Shown here piece by piece: positions 11,321 through 22,226 of a DNA stretch of 64,000 nucleotides; position 1 is the stretch's first letter; each line of letters starts with the position of its first letter. Source of the stretch: Echria macrotheca. Its lineage: Eukaryota; Ascomycota; Sordariomycetes; Sordariales; Schizotheciaceae. Location of the stretch: positions 62,001 to 126,000 of the forward strand of contig MU839849.1 in the NCBI GenBank assembly GCA_030411725.1, in the 5' to 3' direction. The translations under genes and the position numbers were made by a program. Below the pieces are notes generated by a model. The model ran no database searches. It was given only the letters and a program-made list of their open reading frames with translations, and was not told the DNA's origin.

Positions 11321-12221
11321 GGTGGTGAAATTTGCAAGGAGAAGCGAGGGCGAAGATGAGTGGATGACTTGAAGCCTGGTGGGATGAGAAGATCAACACA
11401 ATCGTGGAGGAGCGGCCCTTTTATACACATGCACAGCACAACGGCGGCACCGCATTCCCGCGTCGCCTGAGGGCATAGCCAGTTTCTTTCTTCCGATTTC
11501 CCGTTCCCAAGTCCCGTCCATGAATCCTGTCTGTCCCGATCAAGCACTTCGTCCGTTGACCTATGCCTTGGCACCATTGAAAATGAGGTGAAGCGAAAAG
11601 ACCGCGACAAAAGGACGGTATTTAGGGCTGCCTGCCTAAACTCTTGGGTGCCATCTTCAGAGGCGAGACGGGTGCCTGAAAGTGGGACGAAACTTGACAA
11701 GGCAAAATATGTCTTATTTGGTGGTTTCAATGTAGCCTTATGATCAAACCCAAGAAGCTAACTCCACTCTGGACGGATCATGCCCCCCTGAAGATCAAGG
11801 GAAGGGCCACGAAGGCATCGACTACTACGCCCTGCTCTCAGGGGAAATAACTACCATCTTGGCTTCACCCTAACTGCGCGTTTATTAGCATTGTCGGAAG
11901 GGGTGATGATGGCGTGTGAAGTTTGTGAAAGGGAAGCGAGATGGTCGGGTGGGATCTAGATAATGCACTATCAGGGATAATAGCAATCCTGCCAGATTTA
12001 TGTAGCTGTGCTAACAGAAGTGTTGGCGTGATATCCGCTTCCATCGAACAGCGACAATGGATCCTACAAACAACCATCAATCTCGTGAGAATTTCTGAAG
12101 GGGGGAAGGGTGTCCAGAAATCTGGCAGAGAGCACATTCAAGCCCCAGATAAGCTCATCCATTTGCTCCCACAGCGCTAGCTTCATGTTCTCAATGCTCT
12201 AGGTCTGAGGTATCCCCCAGA
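11321..12221. other. Intergenic, promoter of the secreted protein
   Basis: Upstream of the Cys-rich secreted protein and downstream of the SDR. No coding frame with supporting features is seen. Confidence 0.35.
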
Positions 12222-12950
12222 TTACCACGGCAACTCGGTGCCGTTGTACAGATAAAACTTCCCGCTGTCCTCCGGCTTCAGCTTCCGCAACGTCGCAAGA
12301 ACACCACTTGCACTGTCTGCAATCTCCACAACAGCATTTGGACCACCCATCTCCGTCTTCACGTGACCTGGATCAACACAGATGATAGCCATGTCCTTGA
12401 GACCCCTCTTTGCGAGATGTTTCGCCTGATGAACTGTAAGCATGTTGACCGCCGTCTTGCTGATGCTGTACGGAGTGAGTTCGGCGTTGATTCGTCCATC
12501 TAGCAGCATGGCCAAACTGCCCAGGCCCGAGGTGATGTTGGCGATGCGGGCTGATGGGGAGAGGAGCGGCAGAAGTGCTTGAAGGATCTTTGCCGGGCCC
12601 ATAACGTTGGACGTGATGTGCGACACGAGGGTGTCGGTCGTCAAGTTGAGGCTGTCTTCGTGGCGCGAATGCAGCACCGCTGCGTTGTTGATCAGCACGT
12701 CGATTGAAGCGTCTGGTTGTAGTGATCGAATTTGATCCGGCAACTTTTCGATGGACGGCTCAGAGGAGATGTCGCACTCTAGGATGTGTACCGTCCCGGG
12801 ACCGTTGGTCTTGATGGACTCTAGGGCGGAAATATCGCCCTTGAGGTCGCGCACCAAAGCGAAGACGGTGCTGTTGCTGTCCTGGGCCAGCTGGCTGACG
12901 TAGCCAAGGCCGATTCCGCCTCTTGCTCCGGTGATAACGAAGACTGGCAT
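12222..12950 (-). CDS. Short-chain dehydrogenase/reductase
   Basis: A 242-residue, single-exon NAD(P)-dependent oxidoreductase of the classical SDR type. The cofactor motif TGARGGIG is at residues 7-14, then LINNAAV (Rossmann NNAG equivalent), a serine region (ANITSGLGS) and the catalytic YSISK. A PG-x-V-x-T motif (DPGHVKTEMGG) follows the active site, as in the sniffer/C-factor-like group. No signal peptide is present, so it is probably cytosolic. The substrate cannot be told from sequence. Its divergent neighbour, 1.6 kb away, is the ankyrin gene, so there is no sign of operon-like linkage. Start at 12950 begins directly with the Rossmann strand (MPVFVITG). Confidence 0.93.
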   Translation of the reverse strand: MPVFVITGARGGIGLGYVSQLAQDSNSTVFALVRDLKGDISALESIKTNGPGTVHILECDISSEPSIEKLPDQIRSLQPDASIDVLINNAAVLHSRHEDSLNLTTDTLVSHITSNVMGPAKILQALLPLLSPSARIANITSGLGSLAMLLDGRINAELTPYSISKTAVNMLTVHQAKHLAKRGLKDMAIICVDPGHVKTEMGGPNAVVEIADSASGVLATLRKLKPEDSGKFYLYNGTELPW

Positions 12951-14569
12951 GTTGTCCTTGGGATTGTGTGTGATAAGAGTGCAAAGTTGTTGATGTCAAG
13001 ATTTTGTAAGTGATGAAGATTTGTAGTCCTGATGGATGAGACCTCGAACTCTTTCTACTTCTCAACCGCGGGCACCTGGTCCAGATATATATCCCCGTCG
13101 TGCTAGGAGATAATGAGTTGGCGCGGACTTAAGAGTTGTCACTGGGGCATGGTAAAGGGGTAATGCGGTTTAACGACAGCCCGATATTTTGACGGTTTGG
13201 CTTCACAACCCGCCTTGGCGGATTGCCCGGGTGTGGGGCTGTGACGCGGAGACTGCTCGGGAGAGGTTCATCACGGCTTCCCGGGCCGATCTCCAGTGTG
13301 TCATGGCCGGAATCATGGTCTTTTGTCATGTTCTCGATGTCTTATCTCCGGTTGGTGCTGACAAATTGGAAGATGCGGTGTTGAACGACTTGCAAATTCT
13401 CGATCTTTGTTTCGATTCACGATCTTCCCAACGGCGTATCTAGATGGTAGCCATACCATGATTCGTAATCTGTGATTTTCGGGAATTGCGATCCCGGGGT
13501 GGGATGAATGTACGTCAACATGCATCTGCATGATTGATTCCGGGGTCAACAAGTTCTGTCATGAACTCAACAGCGATGTTGATGAACAGTGTTGAACAAA
13601 AGAGTTGAAAAGGTTGATACTCGCATTGCTCGATGTCATTAGGTGGTTCATTCGATATCGAGGGTTGCATGTCGTTTAACTTGCAATGCATTCCTTCCCC
13701 CATACGAGGGTATGTCTACCTTCCTACCTACCTAGGTTTCTTAACTCGCTCGCTGAGATACCTGCACTGAAGTCGCAATTCTGTGCTTGGACCCGCCGCA
13801 GGACGTTTAAATGCATGAAAACCAAAATGAAATGACCGTTAAGTGCTGATTGAAGCCTGTATGCCGTTTACTTTTAGGTACTCAAGGCTTCTCCTGTCTA
13901 CCTCTATAAAATTGAATGGACTATGGCGGCGGTCAGAGCGGGAATCAACCGTAAGTTACTTGACAACGACCGAACGGACGTCGGGTGCATTATGACGAGA
14001 CTGGCCAAGGATTGATTGCCCAACGCCGATCCAACCACCAACTCTCCTGAGTCCGTTGACCAAATAATCAGAACAAAAAAATTTCGAAAATGGTACTAGT
14101 TGATCATTGATCAAAACTGATAACAAAAGGGCAACCCAGACACCGAGCGGGACCATACCTACCAGCGAGATATCGGCCAGTCTGAAGTCCTTCCCGCTCT
14201 GACCGGTTTGTCCTTTGGGAAGGAATACTGCGCCACACATCGGCAGGTCTCCAGGTACGACATTCAATTATCTAGGGGGAAAGTCATTGGTTGACCGTCT
14301 CCCGGAGTGCTTGGTTTTGCGTCATTGGCGGTCCGTAGTCTTACGGATTGCAGCTTATCCGCGCAGGCTAAAACCACAAAGTCTGCTGCCTACTTGCAGA
14401 ACCGAACTTCGCCTGGGGTTAATAATCTAGCCTTCTTATTTCTAACCTACGTACCTACCTCCGACATTCATCCGTCTCAATGTGGCTCAAGTTTGTCGTT
14501 GGGAAGATTAGGTGTACAACTCTTGTACGGAATAACATCTAACCCTTTTCTCACCCTTAACCTAGCAAG
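12951..14569. other. Intergenic, divergent promoters
   Basis: Lies between the divergent SDR and ankyrin genes. It contains TACCTACCTA-type tetranucleotide runs near 13720-13733 and 14450-14460. No supportable gene; frames present are short and featureless. Confidence 0.4.
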
Positions 14570-16941
14570 ATGGAGATCGCTGCCGCTGTTATAGGTGTCG
14601 CGGATGTTGCCGTAAGGACCAGCTCGAAACTCTGGGCATTATCCGCAGCCTGGCGTGATGCTCCTCTCGATCTGCACAGTCTTCGGGACGACCTGACAAG
14701 AACCGAGCGATTCTTCGGGGAAATACGGCAAAGCCTGGACAGGATCAGCTTGACGCAGCCAGGGTCGATGTGTGACATCTTCATGCTGGGGAGCGATTTG
14801 CACGAACTCATCGATGAGGGATCTCTCGCCCTAAGACGTGTTGAAGCCATCGTTGACGGCTTTTCTGCTATCAAATACGCCGACACAAAAGCTCATAGCG
14901 ACAAAATTCGGGAGATGGGGAGCAGGAGAAAACTCCTATGGCTGAGACAGTCACGGAAAGTGGCCAGACTGAGGCAGGAGCTTGCTCACATAAAATCCAG
15001 CATCTGCCGGATTCTCATTGTGCAAAACGTGTAGGAGCCACTTCCAAGACGAAGAAGCGATGATGAGAACTGACTAGCGTTTCTTACGTTAGATCGATAT
15101 CTACGGACATTCATGCATTCCTTGAGAGTTCGAGGAACGAGGCTAGGTTGCAGATCGACGCCTTTTCTCAAGAACTAGAGGAATCGCAAGACAATATGCT
15201 CGCGCGGTTGGATGATCGCTTGTTGTCGATGGAGCATCGGATTCTCAGCGTCGTGGATAGGAAACCTGATCTCAACCAAGAGCTCCAGAGTCAGGGCAAA
15301 ACAACCCCAGTTGCTAACACCTGGAAGACAGACAAAGCCCTGGATACCGTATCTCCTCGGCGCGCTTCGTCGTGCGACTTGAGTTGCGACTGCAGCTGTC
15401 ATCACCCAGCCACGTTTTCGTGGGCGCTGAAAGTGCTTCCCTGGCAACCCACTCTCGGGGCAATCGCCATAGAGTATTCCAGCCGTGGATCACAGGCCTG
15501 TACAAACATGGCCTGTCGGGACTTCCAGGCAGGGAGGTTGATACGGCAGATACGAATTGCGTACCACGTTCCAGACTGGTTAGCGAGAATCTCCATCGAC
15601 TCGTTCTTCTCGACCAATGCGGGAGGCAGTCCACAGCTCAACATTCGGGTGTATAACCGGCGGCCAGCCAAAGAGCTGATTGAGATTGGTGGCCCGGCAT
15701 GGCTTATCGAACGCGGTGACATTGAAGGCATCAAAAGGGCTCTGCAGGATGGCCGGTTATCCATTTACGACAAATTCGGGATGAACCTAGCCACTCCTCT
15801 GCGGATCGCGTTGGGAAATAGACAGATCGACGCGATCAAGCTCTTCCTGGACGCCGGATCCGATCCGTTTCACAAAATCGGCCCAAACCATGGGCGTTCG
15901 GTGGTGGCCATCGCTTTTCAGGAGTCCATCGCCGGTGACGCCCTGGACCGGGAAATCGCCAACCTCTTTCCGATAGCCGACTACGTCGACGAAGCCAACT
16001 TCTCCCCCCTCCATCTGGCCATCATTGGCATAATGCATTTCAGTCTGTCCGAGGCGCTCCAGGATCCCAAATTCGAACCCTTCGTCAACCAGGCAAGCGA
16101 GGACGGCTTTACCCCCCTGCACATCGCTGCCCTCCGCGGCGACTTGGCTGCCACCAAGGCGCTGGTCCGCATGGGCGCCGATGTCAGCGCGCAGACGATA
16201 TACAAGACCGAGCCGCTGTACTTCGCCTGCGCACATGGATACTACGAGGTCGCCGAGGTCCTTCTCGCTGCCGGCGCAAACGCCGACAACCAGGACGATT
16301 TGGGTCGGGCGGCAGTGCACGGCGCTGCGCAGAGCGCAAGCAAAGATGCCCGAACCACTCTTGCTCTGCTGGTACGCTATGGAGTCAACCTCGCGATTCT
16401 CGATTTCTCGGGAAGCTCGGCGCTACACTATGCCTCAACGTACGGCGGAACAGGCGCCGCGGTCCAGTTTCTCTTGGAAGTTGGCTTGGACGTCAACTGT
16501 CGTGACAGCGATGGCGGGTCCCCCATTGTCGAGTCGATTCTTTACCACAGATACGATGCTGCCGAGATACTGCTCGGTTTTGGGTGCGATGTAAGCGTTG
16601 TCGATAACGGTGGAAAGGGGGTGCTGCACCATCTGGCTTCGAACGGCGACAGGCAGATGATGGACATATTTGCCAGAAGAAGGATAAAGAGTCTCAGCTC
16701 ATCAGCCAAGGATGATGAAGGCAACACCCCGCTCGTCTTGTTCAACCGTAGACATGCAAACAACCCAGAAGGGGAGCTGCGAAAGGCGTTCGAGAACCTC
16801 CTGGAAAGTGTTGAGCATTACAGCTGGATTAACGACCGGCGGGACGACAATACCGGAGACGCTGGTGATAGCTCGGACGACGAGTTTTTCGATGCGCACG
16901 ATATGAACGACGCGGAAATGAGGAAGGAGAAATTGCATTAG
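14570..16941 (+). CDS. Ankyrin-repeat protein with fungal STAND-like N-terminus
   Basis: Exons 14570-15030 and 15093-16941, joined by a 62-nt intron (CTGAC branch, GTTAG acceptor) in frame, give 769 residues. The N-terminus (MEIAAAVIGVADVAVRTSSK...) is the helical leader seen in fungal NLR-like and ankyrin proteins. A Cys/His block (CDLSCDCSCHHP) and the matching CTNMAC, with WALKVLPWQPTLGAIAIEY between them, form the conserved midsection known from such proteins. Ankyrin repeats follow from about residue 310 (GFTPLHIAALRGDLAATKALVRMGAD; TEPLYFACAHGYYEVAEVLLAAGAN; others), ending in an acidic tail. No NACHT NTPase is visible between leader and repeats, so it is an NTPase-less relative. It probably acts in protein recognition; the partner is unknown. 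Confidence 0.85.
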
Positions 16942-17211
16942 GAACACGGGCTTGCACCACCAGATCGACGCTTGCTTAGATTATCGGATGTCAGAGTTGA
17001 AGAGCGGGAAGAAAGACCAAGTGAACTCTGGTATGCGCATGTTGACACCATGATCATCAGTTTGCTACCGGTTGAGGTGGTCGGGCTTTCATTTGTCCGA
17101 TTCGATCCGAACCCTTGTCCTTTCCACGGAGATCACCGATTTCCGGGGCGAGGGGTGCATCAAGTTCCAAATCGGATTCTGCACCCCTCCCGTTTGACGC
17201 CACTGCACACC

Positions 17212-19050
17212 ATGGAACGCAAAACAATCAGTTACTCAGGTCCATTCGGGCTAGCTTGCAGCAACTGCTATCTGGCCAAAGCGAAATGCATCTCCCGACG
17301 TGACGGTGAGGGCGTCGACTGCCAGCGATGTCATCGTCTCAACAAACTATGCCGCCCATCCGATTCAGTTCGAAAGCGCGCCGAGAAGACGAATCCGGCA
17401 GTTTCAATTGCGAATCTCGAACGAAAAGTCGATGATCTCATCTCGCGTCTTGAAGCCCGTGGTGTTCTCGACAGCGGCGACCCGGCCGGTCGTTCAGTGC
17501 CGGAGGTCCTTCCAAGCGCTTCACGACTCGACCAAGAAGAGAATGGCGCTCGGAATGACGATAGCACAGACGACGAACACATGGCCGAGTCTGTCTCGGA
17601 GACTGAAACCGCGCCGCCGGATCAGGAACCGGACATTTCCAACCCCGAAGCGGAGAAGTGTGTTGTCGAATTCCGTTTGTCCATGATCAACCATTTTCCC
17701 TTCCTGCATCTCCCAGGCCGGTTTGAAGCTCAGGATTTGCGCAGAACTCGACCATTCATGCTTCGTGCCATCATATGTGCAGCGACGCACTCAGCTGCCG
17801 AAAGAGCTTTGCGAACAAAAGCTTTCAGGAAGACGGTATCAAATTTGCTATCTGGGGCGAATGAAGAAGCCACTGTTGACAAAGTTGACCTTCTTCTCGG
17901 AATCTTGATATATCTTTGCTGGGTTTGGGACGATACTCTGGGCTGCCCTGGCCGACTGCATCTCGTGTCGTACGCCGTCTCGCTAGCCGCCACGCTGCAG
18001 TCAGGATATCGCACACATTCAGACACACGAATAATGAGACTTTTCGCGCCGGGTATTGCTCTGACGGATGAAGCATCGGGACCGACCATTAGCAAAGAAG
18101 AATACCTAGAACGGCAACGCGCTATCCTCGCATGTTTTGTGCTCACCTCCACCCTGTCGCTCTGCTTGGGCCAAGGGGAAGCATGTCGATGGACGCCTAG
18201 GATGGAGGAAGCGCTTGCCGCCATTAGTACCAGTGGCACCAGTGAAGAGACCAAAAGAGAGTACTTCATGGACTCGGTGCTCGCCACTCAGGTCCGCCTG
18301 CAGCTCATATCCCACAAATCGGCCGAGGCCTTTCTCCAGCTACAGTCGGAATCTGGTCAAGCGCCTGCTTCGCAGTCGGCGCTGCTCCCTCCGCTTACGA
18401 CACTCGAGGGGCTGTTAGGCCAACTCGAGGAGCTCCGGTCGTCATACCCGTACGCCGTACAGTTAGGGGTCGGGATCGGCAGACTTACCAAAGCCCACTC
18501 TCGCCTGGCGGAGCTTCTCATCCAAGAGGACATATACGCCATGAGATCGAGGGTCTCCATCATGATTAGCGAGCTCACAAGGATTACAAACACGAGGACC
18601 AGGACCAGTGAAAATAGTATGCCTGGTGCTGCATCGGCGCGACAGGAACGACTGCACTGTCTTTCACAAAGCCTTCACTGTATCCAAGCCTACACGTCGG
18701 ATCTTTTTCGATTAACACACGTCGAGTTGCGAGGCTTGTCAATCATTCAGTGGGCGCAAATCACGCGCTGTGTTACGAGTTTGGATGGGCTTACGCGTAC
18801 ACTTGCGGATCCAATCTGGGACCGCGCGGCGGCTCGGGCCGCCATCGATGTTCCTGGACTGGTAGGCCGGATTGCCAAAGAGCTGGAGAGAGTGGCAGAG
18901 GAAGCTGGGGAGACTGGGGCCGACGGGAGGTTTACACGACTGTCACGGACAATGCGCGAGTTCTCCGCCGAAGAGAACTCGGACCCTCGAGGAGTTGTCG
19001 AGACGGAGGATGCCTGGCTGACGACGTTGTGGATGAACGTACCCGGGTGA
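17212..19050 (+). CDS. Zn2Cys6 transcription factor
   Basis: A 612-residue fungal binuclear-cluster regulator, single exon. The zinc cluster has Cys16, 19, 26, 37, 40 and 47 (C-x2-C-x6-C-x10-C-x2-C-x6-C). It is followed by a basic linker and a heptad segment (SIANLERKVDDLISRLEARG) for dimerisation. An acidic region (DDSTDDEHMAESVSETETAPP) and the fungal-specific middle homology region follow (FLHLPGRFEAQDL, LLGILIYLCW, HLVSYAVSLAATLQ). The ATG at 17212 has a good context (CACCATGG) and directly precedes the zinc cluster; upstream open frame is ignored. Neighbours are the SnoaL-like and SDR-like genes, which it could regulate, but no binding site was identified. Confidence 0.95.
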   Translation: MERKTISYSGPFGLACSNCYLAKAKCISRRDGEGVDCQRCHRLNKLCRPSDSVRKRAEKTNPAVSIANLERKVDDLISRLEARGVLDSGDPAGRSVPEVLPSASRLDQEENGARNDDSTDDEHMAESVSETETAPPDQEPDISNPEAEKCVVEFRLSMINHFPFLHLPGRFEAQDLRRTRPFMLRAIICAATHSAAERALRTKAFRKTVSNLLSGANEEATVDKVDLLLGILIYLCWVWDDTLGCPGRLHLVSYAVSLAATLQSGYRTHSDTRIMRLFAPGIALTDEASGPTISKEEYLERQRAILACFVLTSTLSLCLGQGEACRWTPRMEEALAAISTSGTSEETKREYFMDSVLATQVRLQLISHKSAEAFLQLQSESGQAPASQSALLPPLTTLEGLLGQLEELRSSYPYAVQLGVGIGRLTKAHSRLAELLIQEDIYAMRSRVSIMISELTRITNTRTRTSENSMPGAASARQERLHCLSQSLHCIQAYTSDLFRLTHVELRGLSIIQWAQITRCVTSLDGLTRTLADPIWDRAAARAAIDVPGLVGRIAKELERVAEEAGETGADGRFTRLSRTMREFSAEENSDPRGVVETEDAWLTTLWMNVPG

Positions 19051-19249
19051 GGATGTACTAGCATGTGCGCAAAACAAGAATGTGGATGACGTGCTGTGGT
19101 GTACCTTTAGGTTGTCAGAGGACAGAAAACATGAATAACACCAACGATAATAGCGGTACGGGATACTCGGTCTGGTAAATGTGACGCCCTTACTCCTATC
19201 AAAAAACACCCTTTACACCCCACCGGGGACCAGGTTAATATCCCGTAGA

Positions 19250-19729
19250 TCAGTTGTCGCCCATTTCCGTACTATGCTGCTGCAATTTGGAATACCACGC
19301 CGCAGTAGATGCCGAGTCAATAAACTCAAAAGTCCTTGAAACTTTGCCTGCGTCGTCAAAGTAAAACACGAGCATCTTCTCATTGACATACGGCCCGACA
19401 TCCGTCTCTGCCGCTGCGTTAATCCAAACCACGGCCTTGTTCTCCTTCTCGTCCTCAAAGATGTCGACAACTGTCGCCTGGTAGTTGCGAAATGCTGGTG
19501 CGGTAGACTCGTACATCTGTCTATACGCCATGTTGTCCAAAGGGGCTTGTCCCAGTGATTCTACTTTATGTTAGAGGCCTCGAAAAATTGACCTGAGGAC
19601 GAGGGCAATTCGCATACTAGGAAGCACACCCCAGGTGAAGTTATCGCTATGGTGAGCCATAATCTTATCGATGTTTTGCTCAGCGTGAGCGTCCAGGATG
19701 GCGATCAGGGTCTCTCGGCGCGACGGCAT
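19250..19729 (-). CDS. SnoaL-like (NTF2-fold) protein
   Basis: Exons 19618-19729 and 19250-19560 with a 57-nt intron (GTATGC donor, TCTAACA branch) give 140 residues: MPSRRETLIAILDAH... The second exon carries the NTF2-like curve (VVDIFEDEKENKAVVWINAAAET, MLVFYFDDAGKVSRTFEFIDS). The length and the N-terminal helix with a conserved His region (MAHHSDNFTW) fit the SnoaL_2 group. Members are small cyclases, isomerases or ligand-binding proteins of polyketide and other secondary pathways, but many have no known reaction. It is tail-to-tail with the Zn2Cys6 regulator. Confidence 0.85.
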
Positions 19730-20640
19730 TCTGGCTCGTATTTTTTTTTTTACAAGTTGCCAAGTTGAAGGAGACAGGATCCACGCTGGTGTTGTGACAA
19801 CCTTCAAAATCTATATAATGGAGCGTCTCGCTCTCAATACGCGTGGCTGAAACAGGGGTCCTTTCCCCCAAAACACGATCTCAAACAGGGCTTACGTGAT
19901 GATTGGCAGCAACACCAGTTTCTTATTCAGACAAGCTTTTGCCAAGCCGGTTCTCGATCGCTACCGGATGTCAGCGTTCCCCACAGGGAAAACCGATGGC
20001 GCTCGACAGTGTGGGATTTGAAAGCACTTCGTCTCGTCGCGTAGGGCTAGGGAGTTCTAGCTCCGTAATTTCCGTTTGCCTTTCTAAAGTCAGAGGACTA
20101 CGAGATCAATAACTAATCTGCCTAACTACCTGCCTGGGTGACTTCCCTGGTCGCCTGTCCAACGACTTCATGGGTACGGCCAGGCAGTCTGCTACGGATC
20201 TTATAGAAAATTCTTTTTCGTTCGTGGTTCAGAGCTGTGGCGGAAGCTGACAGTCAATACCCTGTCAGGCCCCTTCTGGGGGCCTTCTCAGTTCGCCAGA
20301 CCCTTCACGCGGCACACTTCTAGAAGAAAAAGGGCCACCACATCCGCATCGACAAACAAATGCACCATCGCGATTGCTAGTTGGGGATGCAGACGGCATG
20401 CTCGCGCTGCACGCCACGCACCCAGACACGGAACTTCCGACTGGGTGGGGAGCGAAGGTCCAGCTAGCCCGTCAGCCAGTCACTACAGCTCTTCGAACGT
20501 GTTGATGCCATGCGGAAGTCATTTTCTTTTCCGGTATTGTCTATGTTATGGCTACCTTCTCCCTGGCGTCCCAATTATTGCCACGACGCCGGCCCAGTCA
20601 CTCTGGGAGACCCCTCAACTCCCCGAATACATGTAATGTG
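19730..20640. other. Intergenic region
   Basis: Upstream of the SnoaL-like gene and downstream of the SDR-like gene. There is a short T/A-rich tract near 19740-19752. No gene seen. Confidence 0.35.
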
Positions 20641-21716
20641 CTAAATGGAAACAGCCCCGGTAATCCGCACGAACTCTGCCTCAACATTTTCCCAGATCTT
20701 CCCTGCTGTCCCATCCTGCCTCAGCTTGGCCAGAAGATTCACTGTTCTCAACGGTGCCGTCTCCCCATCATTTGAAACCGAGTATGTAAAGCCTCCACTT
20801 CCACCGTCTGCTTTCTTCGCGGCCTTGACACCCTCCGACATGGGCACGCCGTCCTGGCCAAACCTAGCGCTAGTAGCAAGGTACAGCTGTCGCTCCCCTG
20901 CCTCATCAAACGGCGTAGCTATGAACGGTCCGACCAGGGGAAACACCGCATCAAAAATGCCTCTCATAACCGCCATCCCAACTCCCGGAACGTCGTTGCC
21001 AAAGTTCGTCTTGACAAACCCCGGGAAACTGTGCAAGAAGGTCACGGTCGGGGCTTTTCTAGCAATGGCTTCAAGACCAAGAGTCATCATCGAGCTGAAA
21101 TGGCCGCGGCCACGGGGAGATAGCATATTGAGATGGCGTCCCTGGAGGTCGTTTGTGTCCACGAGGCCTTCTTTTGTACCCGCCAGGACGGAGACGACTC
21201 GACGGAGGGCGGTCGCATTTTGCAGCAGGGGTAGGAGATTGACGATGAAGCGGAGGCGGGCGAAGTAAGCTACGGCAAGGGGATAATAGAGTCCTTCCTC
21301 TGTATCTGTAAGAGGTCTATTAGCTCATCGCTTGGTTCGTGTTGCTGATGGTGGGTGAACTCACCTTTGCCACCGACCATGGTGCCGGTGGTAAGAAACA
21401 GCAGATTTATTGCTGTCTCCTTTTGTCGGATCTCGCGGCAGACATCGTCGACAGAGCAAAGAAGACTGACATCGGCACTGATGAAGTTGTACTCTCCTTC
21501 CGAGTTGATCTTCTGGAGCTCGGCCGTGACACGCTGGCCGGACTCGACAGAACGCCCGATGAAGTAGACTCGGGGTCTCACGGTGTTTTTGGCGAATTGT
21601 TTGAGCGAAGACTCGCCGATGCCACTTGTTGCTCCGGCGAAAACAGCAACAAGCTGGGCCGGAAGAGTGCTGCCGATCTTGGCGTTGGAGGATCGGATTT
21701 GGCGGAGAGTAGCCAT
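20641..21716 (-). CDS. SDR-like protein lacking the YxxxK site
   Basis: Exons 21365-21716 and 20641-21305; the 59-nt intron (GTGAGT donor, TTACAG acceptor) restores GGK-D-TEEGLYYPL, giving 338 residues. The Rossmann motif GATSGIGE is intact, followed by YFIGRS and ISADVSLL typical of this fungal group. At the usual catalytic position the sequence reads HFSSMMTLGLEAIARK instead of Tyr-x3-Lys, so the canonical proton relay is missing. Many fungal secondary-metabolism SDR-like proteins show the same loss. It may bind NAD(P)H without classical reductase chemistry. Start is taken at MATLRQIRSSN (21716); no other ATG gives a better N-terminus. Confidence 0.85.
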
Positions 21717-22226
21717 TGTGTACGTCGGGGTTGACGATTTGTTGCGCCTGCGAGACTGAAGCATCCGGGTTTGACTGATGTGATGCAACAACTTAGTTCA
21801 ATTTGTAGGGGGACGGCGACCATACGGAGCTCGGTGCCGGAATGCAGTTCGCCCGGGCCGGCGTCACTGGCACGCCGCAAAGCGATGTAATTGGTCGTCG
21901 CAACGGAGACGCCATCCCGTCGAACGGATGACCGGAGTCCGGTCCCATTATTGATGTAACGGGGAGATAATTCTGTTTAGACTCGCTTGGTATGCAAGAA
22001 GTCGACAATGGGGCCGCAATAAATTGAAGCCAGCCAGCACGATACTCCTTTTAGCGATCTGGCTGCATGTCTCACATAAGCTGATCCCACTCTGAATCGC
22101 AACTTATGCCGCCGTGCTTCTCCGTCTTTTCTCATTGCCGCCATCTGATGATTAGCGGACTTACTACGGATTATCTACCTAAACAGGTACTGAATTCGAG
22201 TGGTAGGAGGTAGGAGTGGCTGATAC
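21717..22226. other. Intergenic region
   Basis: About 500 bp upstream of the SDR-like gene and 3' of GTPase A. No gene or repeat seen beyond a short CTACCTAAACAGGTA palindrome-like stretch near 22174. Confidence 0.35.

Noticed and set aside
12222..21716. Secondary-metabolite cluster (SDRs, SnoaL-like, Zn2Cys6)
   Set aside because: No PKS, NRPS, terpene cyclase or prenyltransferase backbone gene is present in the window, so a cluster cannot be claimed.
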